A program made the position numbers and the translations under genes. Positions 33,433 to 42,648 of a DNA stretch of 64,000 nt are shown one piece after another; positions within the stretch are counted from its first letter, which is position 1, and every line of letters begins with the position of its first letter. The notes beneath the pieces were generated by a model. It saw nothing but the letters and a program-made list of their open reading frames with translations. It was not told the origin of the DNA and did not search any database. The stretch comes from Armillaria gallica (Eukaryota > Basidiomycota > Agaricomycetes > Agaricales > Physalacriaceae): the NCBI GenBank assembly GCA_037576215.1, contig JBANDB010000007.1:4495001-4559000 (forward strand). Direction: 5' to 3'.

Positions 33433-34731
33433 TCAACTTTCGTCTTCTCCTCTATATGCACTTTTCATCCAGTCACCTTGTTCGATTCCGAGCAATAGAT
33501 CTCCCATAGTAAGCCATTTCTTCTTAAAGACGTACTTGATGAGTTTGGACATGATTTCAGACGACAGCTCGGGCTGCGTGAGCGCAATATGAACGGCCTC
33601 AAATATATGAGAATGGCGAGTGATATCGGCACCTTCGGGATCTACGGTGGAGTAAATGGAGAGGTAGATATTTCGGTGAGCTTGGAGCGTCGCTGGTGGT
33701 TCTTCACACGAAGAAAGATTGCGAGTGACTCGGGCTGCCTCAGCTTCTTTTAAAGTGGTATCCCCTTCCTCCCCGTCATCACTACTGGTTTCGCTTGCAC
33801 TCGAGTCCGATGGCTCATAATCGTACATGATCGGATCCCAATCCCGCGTAATCCAAGAAGGATAACGTGCATATCCTCCTTGTCGAGGGCCAACAGAAAC
33901 ATCGTCCCAGTCCATAAATCCGGTAACGTTAAAGGTATGTGGGTCGACCATCAAGTTTTGAGAATCAAAATCAGGTGGCGATAACACGAAGGGAGGTCCG
34001 TCAAATCGCTTATCAGGGAGGAAAAGGGAAACAAGGCGTAGAACAGAGAAATGGGAATATGCCGATGAATTGAGGGGTTTGGCGAGAAGAGCAGAGGAGA
34101 GCTCATTTATGTACGAGAGGGTGGTGGAGAAAGGACCAATTTCGTGGACGACCTTCCCCTCCTTTATTTCGCGAAGAGGGCCGATTGTGTACGAGGAACC
34201 GTCACAATCAGAGAACTCTAGTGTGCCAATTTGCGTAAACTCAAGGGTACGAAACTGTGCCATATATTCCGCAATTTGTTGGAAAATGTGGCGACGATTT
34301 TCGTCGTTAAGGGCGCCCTTTTTAGTCCATAGACTTGACAGAGGAACTCCCTCGATAAAGCTAGTGATCATATAAGGGAACCCGAGACTGTTATTCGATC
34401 CACTATCGTAGGCGTGAATTATCGGGAGAGGGATGGAGGTCTTTTGGGAGATCAATCGCATGGTACCCACCATGCTCTCGAAATTTCGAGGGTCTGTGAA
34501 TGAGGGTTCCGAAATCCGAGCCGCCCATTTCCTGCCGTCAGGGAATGTGATGATGTAGACAAGATTAAATGAGCCTTTCATCGGCGGTGTCTGGATAACC
34601 GCGGACGGGGACAGTGCGTGTTTGCAAACCAAGGACTGCAACGCGTCCGTCGAGATTTGCTCCTCCAGGCGATCCATGTGAGCGCAGCAACTCGAAGTTG
34701 AAGCCGAAAGTTCGGGCGAATGCGAAGTCAT
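33433..34731 (-). CDS. APH/choline-kinase-fold phosphotransferase family protein, copy 2 (catalytic His replaced)
   Basis: One exon of 432 codons from ATG 34731 (MTSHSPELSASTSSCCAHMD), clearly paralogous to the gene at 28-29.3 kb along its whole length. The N-lobe reads GSFNLVYIITFPDGRKWAAR. The catalytic segment is VLSPPDFDSQNLMVD where copy 1 has VLSHPDFDSQNVMVD, so the His of H-x-D is Pro, while the Asp and Asn are kept, as is MDWDDVSVGPRQGGYARYPS. An acidic Ser-rich insert (SDSSASETSSDDGEEG) follows. The change may weaken or abolish catalysis; in the family the Asp is the essential base, so activity cannot be excluded. Confidence 0.75.
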   Translation of the reverse strand: MTSHSPELSASTSSCCAHMDRLEEQISTDALQSLVCKHALSPSAVIQTPPMKGSFNLVYIITFPDGRKWAARISEPSFTDPRNFESMVGTMRLISQKTSIPLPIIHAYDSGSNNSLGFPYMITSFIEGVPLSSLWTKKGALNDENRRHIFQQIAEYMAQFRTLEFTQIGTLEFSDCDGSSYTIGPLREIKEGKVVHEIGPFSTTLSYINELSSALLAKPLNSSAYSHFSVLRLVSLFLPDKRFDGPPFVLSPPDFDSQNLMVDPHTFNVTGFMDWDDVSVGPRQGGYARYPSWITRDWDPIMYDYEPSDSSASETSSDDGEEGDTTLKEAEAARVTRNLSSCEEPPATLQAHRNIYLSIYSTVDPEGADITRHSHIFEAVHIALTQPELSSEIMSKLIKYVFKKKWLTMGDLLLGIEQGDWMKSAYRGEDES

Positions 34732-34951
34732 CAGTGTCCTTGACGCACTCAATTGTGCGGGACCGAGGCGTCCAACAAGAACCGAATCAATCCAGTGGCG
34801 GCATTTGCCGGTTCCGATTCTTTCTCTCCCCATCATTATATTGATACCAACCCCGATTAATATTATTCCTCCACAAAGCTCTAGACTTTTGATACTACGA
34901 TGCTACCGCTTGCATGTTACCCAAAAACGTACAAACGTCGCTGGCTGCTTG

Positions 34952-35115
34952 CTATTTTTTCAACTTGGCCTGCCTCTTCCTGAGCTCGAGCTCTTGCGAC
35001 TCTAGACGAATCAGTCATCGTGTAATCTCTATGACTGATTTTCGCGTACCAAGGGCTGCTCCACATTGTCACGACACTGGTCTATCCTTCCTTCCTTCCA
35101 GGTTAAATGTCAACG
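34952..35115 (-). pseudogene. Relic of the repeated C-terminal tail exons (third copy)
   Basis: On the minus strand, RDNVEQPL ends at 35050, followed by a donor GTACGC, an acceptor TCTAG and a last exon 35001-34952 that, allowing one missing base, reads like the ends of the genes at 3.5 and 5.6 kb (EEL..RKRQ..LKK, stop). Intron position and donor sequence are the same as in the other two copies. Upstream the frame is open only to about 35118 and no start or body is seen, so this is a 5'-truncated relic or an unrecognised small gene. Confidence 0.5.
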
Positions 35116-35190
35116 AGATTGTAGTGAGACACCCACATGTGGGATTCACGTGCACTCGCGGTACTTGAACTGCATCACCCTTGCTGAGAT

Positions 35191-36954
35191 GCTATCTGGC
35201 GTGCGCCGCCTTTCTATTGGGTTGTCGAAGAAATCTCCCCGAGACCTTGAGGTGCTTTTGTACTATGCTCAGGAAGGAAACCTTCTTTTAGCAGCAGCGA
35301 TACTGTAGTATTACGACCGCATGTTCACCGAGTGTTATGCGTTATGAGTTAGGTTCACCCGGACTCATGTTCAGGACTCAGTGTTATGCGTTATAGATTA
35401 TGGCATAGGTTCATGTTCATGGAATGCCGGACAGAATTGTCCCAGTTGAGTCATGAATTGGTCCAAAATGTCGCTTTAGCCCATGGAGGATTGTATTTTG
35501 GACAAAGAATAAGCCTGAAACAAGTCAAGAAAATAGCTGAAAATCACACCAAAAAAAGCGTAAACATTGTTTGCCTAGATACATGTTCATGACCCCGTGT
35601 TATGCGTTATATGATATGACTTAAGTTCAATTCAGGGTGCCGCGTTATGCGTTATATGAACATGCGGTCGTAATACTACAGTATTCTCTTGTTCGCTGGT
35701 TAGGAGAATGTTTTGGAAGACACTCTACGGTGTGGCTCTCTAAGGACCCGGTGTACGTATTCTTCTCAGAATCAATGACAAGAGCCGATTCATCTTGAAA
35801 TCAGGACCGGAAATGACGTAGTACTCAAAATAACTGGCGCGGACTCGACCGATGCAAGAAAGTATTTACAGCTCGAGGCCGTCTTCCTCGACAAGGTTCG
35901 CAAAGTGCGCGACTCGACCGAGCAACAACATGTTATTCACATGCTGGACCACTTTCCTCTTATCAGCACCCATGGTATCCATAGTTGCCTCGTCCTCGAG
36001 CCTCTTGGCCTATCCATAGAAGAACTAACTCGGCGGACATTGCCAAACAAGTTCCCTATACCTATGTGCAGACAGATAATCAAACAAGTTTTGTTGGGTT
36101 TGGATTTCCTCCATCGTCAATGCGGGATAGTTCATACAGGTAGGCATATTAACAATTATGACCACATTGGGCTGATTGAACACAGACTTGAAACTGGACA
36201 ATTTTCTTCTGCGCCCGAGTGATACGAGAGGGATTCCTACTCTAGGAGGTTCTGACTCGCCGAAGATTAATTTATCGCAGGTCTCTCTGGGGCCATCCGC
36301 AGTTATAAGTGACCTCGGTGTCGGTAAGCTGTCAAACAGTTACAGGCTATTTTGGTGTTTAACAAACGTTTGATTATTAGCCAGTCATATAGAAAAGCCA
36401 TTCAAAGGGGTCATACAGCCTTACGCTCTGCGCGCCCCAGAAGTTTATTTAGGAATCCCGTACGGTCCATCCGCTGACATATGGAGCATGGGCTGCCTAG
36501 TACGCCGTCACTGCTGTTTCGCCTGCTCATATCTGACCCCTTTACAGGCATTCCAACTTGTCACGTATTGCTGGCTCTTCAACCCCAAAGCGGGAGCCCA
36601 GTGGTCACAAGACGATGATATCCTAGGGTAGATGGTGTCGCTCAATGGCGTCGAATCATTTCCAGTCGATGTCTTGGCCCGTGGAAAATTTAGTGATAAA
36701 TATTTTGACAAGTCTGGTATGTGGCGCACGCTTTCGAAACTCACGTTGTCTGATCAGCTGGGGTAGGCAACCTTCGAGGATACAACGTCGGAGCGGATTC
36801 CATCGAAAGTATGCTAGATTTACGCTTTCGCTTACAGCCTGAGGATGAGCCCGAACTTCTCTCTGACATGCTCTCTTGCATGCTCCGGCTTCGTCCTGAT
36901 GATCGAGAGTCGGCTTCGGAACTGCTCAGTCACCCTTGGTTGCGAGATGCTTAA
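35191..36954 (+). pseudogene. SRPK-like Ser/Thr protein kinase, split by a MITE and stopped by TAG
   Basis: From 35682 the exons 35682-35752, 35805-36139, 36186-36323, 36381-36499, 36548-36716 and 36767-36954 join in phase: YSLVRWLGECFGRHSTVWLS (glycine loop), NDVVLKITGADST (Lys of subdomain II), GIVHTDLKLDNFLL (catalytic loop; HTD rather than HRD is usual in SR-protein kinases), VISDLGVASH (DLG), RAPEVYLGIPYGPSADIWSM, and SELLSHPWL. A 379-base element sits just before YSLVRW; removing it with one TA gives CAG CAG CGA TAT, i.e. QQRYSLVRWLGE, so it landed in a coding exon. Later TAG 36629-36631 replaces a Gln before MVSLNG. Upstream coding sequence probably begins near 35191 (MLSGVRRLSIGLSKK), but its joining is unclear. 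Two independent lesions make this a pseudogene. Confidence 0.75.
35303..35681. mobile_element. Tc1/mariner-type MITE (379 bases, TA target duplication)
   Basis: The ends are perfect inverted repeats of 25 bases beginning CTGTAGTATTACGACCGCAT, flanked by TA on both sides (35301-35302 and 35682-35683). Inside are four direct copies of GTTATGCGTTAT near 35335, 35383, 35599 and 35644. There is no transposase frame. Perfect ends mean a recent insertion. TA duplication and size fit a mariner-type miniature element, mobilised by a transposase encoded elsewhere. Confidence 0.85.
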
Positions 36955-37134
36955 TGACTCCATGAATGTTCTTTTTCATATTCAAAATGATGTATATTCA
37001 TGTAACTAGAGTCTAGGGTTATCGAGTATACCTAGTCTGTCGCTAGAAAATGTTTGGACTGTCGCAGAGCCGGATCTTTGAGTGTAAGAATGTGACTGTT
37101 TTTTTATTGCTGCGGCAAATAATACAGCTGGTCC

Positions 37135-38712
37135 TTAAGATGATATGTTCATTTTGGCCTTCCAGTTCCTCAGGATATCCTCTAGCAAAGACTTGGTGGT
37201 GAACAACCATGTCAAAGAATCAAGCATGCATGCCAACGTACCAAGAGATATGTTCACCTTCATAACCTCAACTTCCGAATCCTCTGCCCAATATGGGGTA
37301 CTTCCCGAGTATCGGCGCAACGATCTCACATGCGCTACAGCCGCTTCTCGTGTTACTTCCAACAGGTGCTGTTGGATACCAGCGTGGAGTTTAGGATCGA
37401 TAGACGTCAAATCTGGTGAAACCCATGGTAGGTAAAGTGTGTTATGTGCCCCAGTAATGACAAACTCCGAAGGCAGGTCAGTCTCCTGAAATTCAATCCT
37501 TGAATACATTTCTGAGAAACAATTACTGGCCACTCACTGTTAACCGAATACGTGCCTGATTGTACCCCATGAAAAACAAGTGGCACGCAAAGCAAGACAA
37601 TTTCGAAACCCCAATAATCGGAGCAGGTCTTTGCTGCATTCCCCACCGTTTGAGAAGCTCTACCATCATCGCACATTCACAGTGTGCGCAGCAAGTGTAC
37701 TGATCATCGCCCCCGTCATTGGTGAACTGGTCAAGATATACCCTATCTTGGTTGGTGGTATCCATGTGCCGTTCAAGCGTCCTGACTGCTGTTTTTACGT
37801 CCAGCTCTACACGGCGTCTTTCAGAGCGGAGAAACACGAATTTGGGTTGATTTCGGAATATGTGACCACGTCGAGGCGATACTGCAAAACGGATCAACTT
37901 CGTCGTTTCATTGTGGATCTTCAAGACCTTGCGAAGATATTGCTCAATGAGGAATGGCACTGTAACGATACATAATGCATGAGCATTTGACATCTTCAAC
38001 AGTCAGTAAACATACCGTTCGTCTGATCAGACCTGGGTAGAACATCGAGCCTACGTATAAACAACATTGTGTCCGGATCGCTCAGTTTCCAACTTTGTGA
38101 TATCGTACCGAGAACTTGGTGCAACGCCTTTACGTCCCTCGTCTGGCAAGTGGCAAGCCGATGAAGGGCATTGAGAGCATTCCTGAGCACCTGAAATTTG
38201 TTCTTCTCAGCTCCGTCCCCCAGTCGATGATCAATATCCGCCCCCCGTTGGAGCCACGGGCCATTCCACTTCGTAAGACGGGCCAGAAACTTTTCATATG
38301 TGAACAAAAGGATGGATATGTGAATGTCATTGATGGAGTCTTGAGTGCGTAAGGAGAGATCGCGAATCAATGGCTTATGCAGTCCTTCGGTGTCTGTGGC
38401 ATGTGCAACATCTGTGAGTCGGCGACAAACATCAGTGACATAGTCTTGTGTTACTCGTGGGACCTCTTCGTGATTCCCAATGATGAAAAGTGTGCAAGTT
38501 TCTGGACCGGTCTCTATTGCAGATGCGTAGGCCTCATCCTCACCTTGCGACACACATATTTCGGCCAATGCATCGAGTAACTCCAGTTTTTGACGTTCAT
38601 CTGAATTAAACTTCTTGAAACTGTCAAATAGGTCATCGTAATATTGCTCAGACGACGAAGGTAAGATTGCCAGATAACTTTCGGGTGCTTCAGTAGCGCT
38701 AGACAATGACAT
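37135..38712 (-). CDS. OTT_1508-type deaminase domain protein, copy 2 (intact)
   Basis: Three exons, 38712-38016, 37959-37538 and 37485-37135, give 489 residues from MSLSSATEAPESYLAILPSS. About 230 residues of helical N-terminal region are followed by QYTCCAHCECAMMVELLKRW and PIIGVSKLSCFACHLFFMGY. HCE plus SCFAC match the metal-binding H-x-E and C-x2-C of the deaminase fold, and I-G-V-S-K-L-S-C is typical of the fungal OTT_1508-like group (family knowledge, not searched). The C-terminal exon has PWVSPDLTSIDPKLHAGIQQ. Function is unknown; the family has been discussed as possible nucleic-acid or nucleotide deaminases in biological conflict. The frame is complete here, unlike copy 1 at 6-8 kb. 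Confidence 0.7.
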
Positions 38713-39873
38713 GATGAGAGAACAGCAAAGACCTGCTCTGATCATAGGGGTTTCGTCAATGACGCATTTGCCTCTGTTTGTTCACCTCTTCCACTGCCAA
38801 CGTCCCTCTTGCTGGTCGAAACCTGCCAATATCAAATAGTTACCTGCCCGGCCATGGAGGAACGCCAATCATTTTATGTTCGCTGGTGGATGATCATGGA
38901 TACTCTCCTAGAGTCTCTTTGGCAAGAGCAGCAAGCCGTGATCTTTGGACAGCAGGTTCTTCGTTTTCGTCCAGCGAATGGAATTCGAGGATCGTAACAG
39001 GCAACTTCAAGAGGTCGAGGTTGATAAAACAGACGACAAAGATATTGAACTAAGCTCTGGGCATGACTGTGTACAATTAAGACGACTGAGGGTCACAAGA
39101 ACGTCCTGCTTATTGGGAAGCAAGGTGCGTATTCTCAGCCAACTGTGCTGAAATCTGTCGTCTAAACCCTACCCAAATATAAGGTCGCTGTTACTTGCTG
39201 CTAATCATATCGTCAACAAGATTGCGCCTGAAACGACGTTTAGTACATGCTCAGAGTGGGCTAGCCGCTAATGCGAGAAGAATGGAGGGGCACTGGTGAA
39301 CATTGAAGAAGATAAGGATGGTTTTGAGGAAGTCGATGATAATGCCAGGCCGTGCCCTTTGTTGACCAGACTTGGGGGGGGAAAGGGGGGGACTGTCGGT
39401 ATGACCGCGACCGCACGAGGTCTGATCTTGACAGTGCGCCTGATGGTTGCTGATAGTCCATTGTCGTAGGTTTTACCAACGCGTCCCCCGACACATGGTG
39501 CCTTACCTCCCATAAATTTCCAAGGCACTGGCGAAGACGAATAGACCCTGTCATCACCAACATCTTTCAGCGAACACTTCAATCGCTTTCAGTTCCTTAT
39601 GACTCCAAGTTAACACGCACGTTGAATTTCCAGGTTCTTTGAACTGCTTTCCTATACACTATCTTGTGAAAACGTATTCTCGCCATCCGCACTCGCTAGT
39701 CTCCCATGTAAAACCGTTAGCGCATAATACAAATCATACTCGATTAAGCCAGTATTTGTTTCTCAACGATGGATTAAAAATGTAAACTTTAGGGGAGGCC
39801 TGTGAGGATGATAGTAATAGTACAGCAGCGACGTAGAATAGATAAATAAAAAATAAAATGACCCAAAATAACC
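38713..39873. other. Stretch without an assigned gene
   Basis: About 1.16 kb. A plus-strand frame from 38853 reads MEERQSFYVRWWMIMDTLLE and another near 38970 reads RMEFEDRNRQLQEVEVDKTD, but I cannot join them into a gene. G runs lie near 39370-39395. At 38745-38760 TAGGGGTTTCGTCAAT resembles the end of the hAT-like element. Confidence 0.4.
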
Positions 39874-41242
39874 CTAAGACGACAATTTTCTATCGTAGCG
39901 TTGTAATAGTAATCTGTCGACCCATCCATCCTTTGGGAATGCTTTATCCCATTGATTGTGCAAGTGCAGCCCAAACACGTTCCCGAGGGCCTTGTCCAAT
40001 GGACCTCCCTCCTCCATCCCAAGCCCCATCGTCCACTTGCCTTTAGCGTCGTCCGCCACGAATGGGTCAGGCAGCCGATTGTCCAGCCTACACGACCTGC
40101 CATCGCTGAAACAGAACGGAAGAATCTTGAAGGGAGGGATGGACCCCACAACTAATCGACGCCATAACTTGAAGTAAAGCGTCGATCCCCAGTCAGTGGA
40201 ATCAGCACGAGGCGCGGTTCCGGTAGCCATGATGTGGAAGGCTTCACAGGCGTAGGGTGAGTGCTGACGGAAGCGCATGAGGGCGCCATTGAATGGCTGG
40301 TAGACTTTATCTGCTAAGGACGTCAGAGAAGATAGAGTTGAAAGGAAAATATCACGCGCCGTAGCAGTCCCACTGAGTGACAAACTCATGCTCGAGTAAG
40401 GGCTCGAGGTCTCGTGTAAGTAACGAGTCCATATCGACCCATACACCGCCGTAATTCCAAAGCAGGAGAAGGCGAATGAGGTCGCCGTCAACCCACGCTT
40501 TCTCGTCTTTACGACGCAGCAACTCGCTGCCCTCCAACTCTGTACCTATCGCCAAGGCAGGAATGTCAACGATTTTGAGCGCAAAGGCGTCGGGGTAGCG
40601 CTTCACATATCCGGCCAAGATCTCGTTGTCTGAGAGATCACCATTTGACCATAAGATAAGGCGCGACGTATAGATGTTTTGGGTGGCAAAAAAGGATTTG
40701 AGCATATACTCTTGTCGAGGTCCAAAGGCGGCAAGGTCCACGCGCCAATACGTGTGGTACTGGGTTCGCTCGTCGCCGGGTACATGCGCATCAGGTATCC
40801 GTGCACTGCCGTCACTCCGTATCGTACCTGCGAGATCATAGCAATCTATTCCCATCTTCAGCTGCAGCCCCGCCTGCACCTCTGTCTTCTTTGACCCATA
40901 TACCGCCTCCGACACGTTGTACTTTGGGCTGACCCTCGATGTGTCGAAACACCCAGACAATGGTTCTGTGGGCAAGATTTCTTGATGTATCCAGTCCCTA
41001 GAGTAGAACGCGAGCTCAATGTGAGGTTCATAGTGGTAAAATCCGTAGAGGAGGGTGAGTAAAGTGGTGGAGAAGATCAATAGGGCAACGAAGCGCAGTC
41101 GACGGATAGATAACTTTGCAGACATCACGGGGCGTGGCCTGTGCTCGAAGAAGTAGTCAGATTGGTGAAGGTTCGACGATGAAGCTCGACGTCGCGACGG
41201 GGGTTCAGCATGGTAATAGTACGGCAGTTGCTCCTCACTCAT
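39874..41242 (-). CDS. GT32-type Golgi glycosyltransferase with DXD motif
   Basis: Two exons, 41242-40360 and 40310-39874, encode 439 residues starting MSEEQLPYYYHAEPPSRRR. A short cytoplasmic tail and one membrane segment (RFVALLIFSTTLLTLLYGFY) make it a type II membrane protein. AWVDGDLIRLLLLWNYGGVW followed by VDMDSLLTRDLEPLLEHEF is the DXD sugar-binding motif of GT32 and related mannosyl-/galactosyltransferases; FNGALMRFRQHSPYACEAFH follows. It probably adds a sugar to glycans or glycolipids in the Golgi. The intron begins GCGCGT; a GT donor two bases away would break the frame, so this is a GC-AG intron restoring WDCYDKVYQPFNGA. Confidence 0.8.
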
Positions 41243-41408
41243 TGCTGCGAAGTATTTTCGTCCGGTTTTGGCTCGCATATCCCCAAATGGAAAGGGATTT
41301 AGGCTGATTTATGACCCAAAATGGTGACAATAGGACCCAAAAATGCGTGAGTATTTCAGACGTCAAAACGGACGATATTAGCGCCGAGGCTTGGGACTGA
41401 CCACATTC

Positions 41409-41755
41409 ATGAAAGCCATCAGAGGTATCTTACTGTTCATCAGTTGCCACTCTGTGCTTATCTGATTTTAGGTGTGCTTTTGACTTGGTTAGGCGACTAG
41501 GCGGTACCCTTTTCCGTTTCTTGACCATCTTTCTACTAGCGATGCGGCAGTCAAGCAAATACTGTTAGCTATGAACGAAAGACAGACGTTCATCATAGAA
41601 GACCTCGACGACAATCATCTCCTCATCAAACAAGAAATGGAATACTACGTTAGGAAGGAGTTGGAAGCGGAGGCAAGTCGACGCTATCTACCCAATTTGT
41701 TCAGGTTTACAATCTCGTATAGTTGGAGAAGAATACGTATAGCTTGGAGACTTGA
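41409..41755 (+). CDS. TFB5: TFIIH subunit TFB5 (TTDA homologue)
   Basis: Four exons, 41409-41424, 41472-41487, 41540-41672 and 41723-41755, make a 65-residue protein: MKAIRGVLLTCDAAVKQILL, then NERQTFIIEDLDDNHLLIKQ, then VRKELEAELEKNTYSLET. This is the full length of Tfb5/TTDA, the smallest core subunit of transcription and repair factor TFIIH. The first two exons are 16 bases each. The third intron begins GCAAGT (GC-AG), which is the only way to reach the conserved LEKNTY ending; the unspliced frame to 41969 is not the real product. Confidence 0.9.
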
Positions 41756-42313
41756 AACTGACACGGACGTTGTTCATACGACAACCATTCATCGATGCAG
41801 GGAGTTCTACTCTCTCACTGATATCCAATCGTATTCCATCGTATTCCAACCGGTCTCAGAGGTGATTGAGGGGAACCTCCGTGAGTATCTTGTGTTCTCT
41901 TGGAGCCGAGGTGTCATAGTTACGACCGCTCCGTTGTTTCCAAATGGTTTGAGGGTGGATTTGAAATAGAATGTAGCTTGACGACTGAAGCTTCCTGGTG
42001 ACTCGCTCAGAATATCATCCGTTCTTTCATTTCGTTGAGATGAAAGACGGACGGGTCGATCTCGGTTCCCTCAACTGATATAAGCGGAGAAGCGGATTGC
42101 ATGTTTTGTAGCTCAATATTTCCAAGAGAAATTTAAAGTGATGCTTTGGATAGGACATGGGAGTAGCTGACTGAGTAGCAAGTAAAGTACGGAACGGGGA
42201 ATGTTCCTAGACCGGTCATTTTTCATTTCGGTCCGGTTTCAGTGGCTTCCGCTGCTACTCATCGCAAAGATTCTCTTCTTGCGTAGGCTCTCGCTTTATA
42301 CTCGCCGCCGAGT
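41756..42313. other. Intergenic stretch after TFB5
   Basis: About 560 bases; no supported gene. The frame running on from TFB5 exon 3 to 41969 is read-through of an intron and 3' region. Confidence 0.4.
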
Positions 42314-42617
42314 TCATCCATATATTTTGGGCTTGAGCATGCCTCTTCCATCAGAAATCAAGCCGTCGATAACGTACGTCTGTCCCCAATTCCGCTTGGA
42401 TTGCTCTCCTGTCTCAACATACACCCGGATACTCACCCAATTTATGAAATGATGGCTTCGAATTCCCATCCACTTAAAATCAATTGGCGTTTGCCGAATC
42501 TCGTCATTTAGCACACCCACGGTGAAGCCTGTACGCCCGTTGTCTACGATTGCAAAGATGGGTTGGTATACCTCTCTCCCGGATTGGTCTCCGCACTGAC
42601 GATACGAGGGCAGAACC
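42314..42617 (-). other. Unassigned minus-strand open frame that looks coding
   Basis: On the minus strand a frame reads QCGDQSGREVYQPIFAIVDN, GRTGFTVGVLNDEIRQTPID and FKWMGIRSHHFINWVSIRVY, ending at TGA 42316-42314. A possible start, [20 protein letters not shown] at 42659, is in another phase and I found no intron that joins them. The text does not resemble a shadow of another gene, but I do not recognise it. It overlaps the likely 5' end of the ribose-5-phosphate isomerase gene on the other strand. Confidence 0.3.
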
Positions 42618-42648
42618 TGTGTTAAAGTCGCCGATACCTGTTGGGATA

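Noticed and set aside
28044..34731. APH-like genes as antibiotic-resistance genes
   Set aside because: The fold is shared by many kinases; these intronless fungal families are large and have no known link to drugs.
38853..39151. Possible small gene with MEERQSFYVRWWMIM and EDRNRQLQEVEVDKTDD
   Set aside because: The two frames can only be joined by a 19-base intron, which is too short; no homology recognised.
41571..41969. 132-codon frame as a separate gene
   Set aside because: Its first part is exon 3 of TFB5; after 41672 it reads through a GC-AG intron, and the spliced form ends with the conserved LEKNTY.
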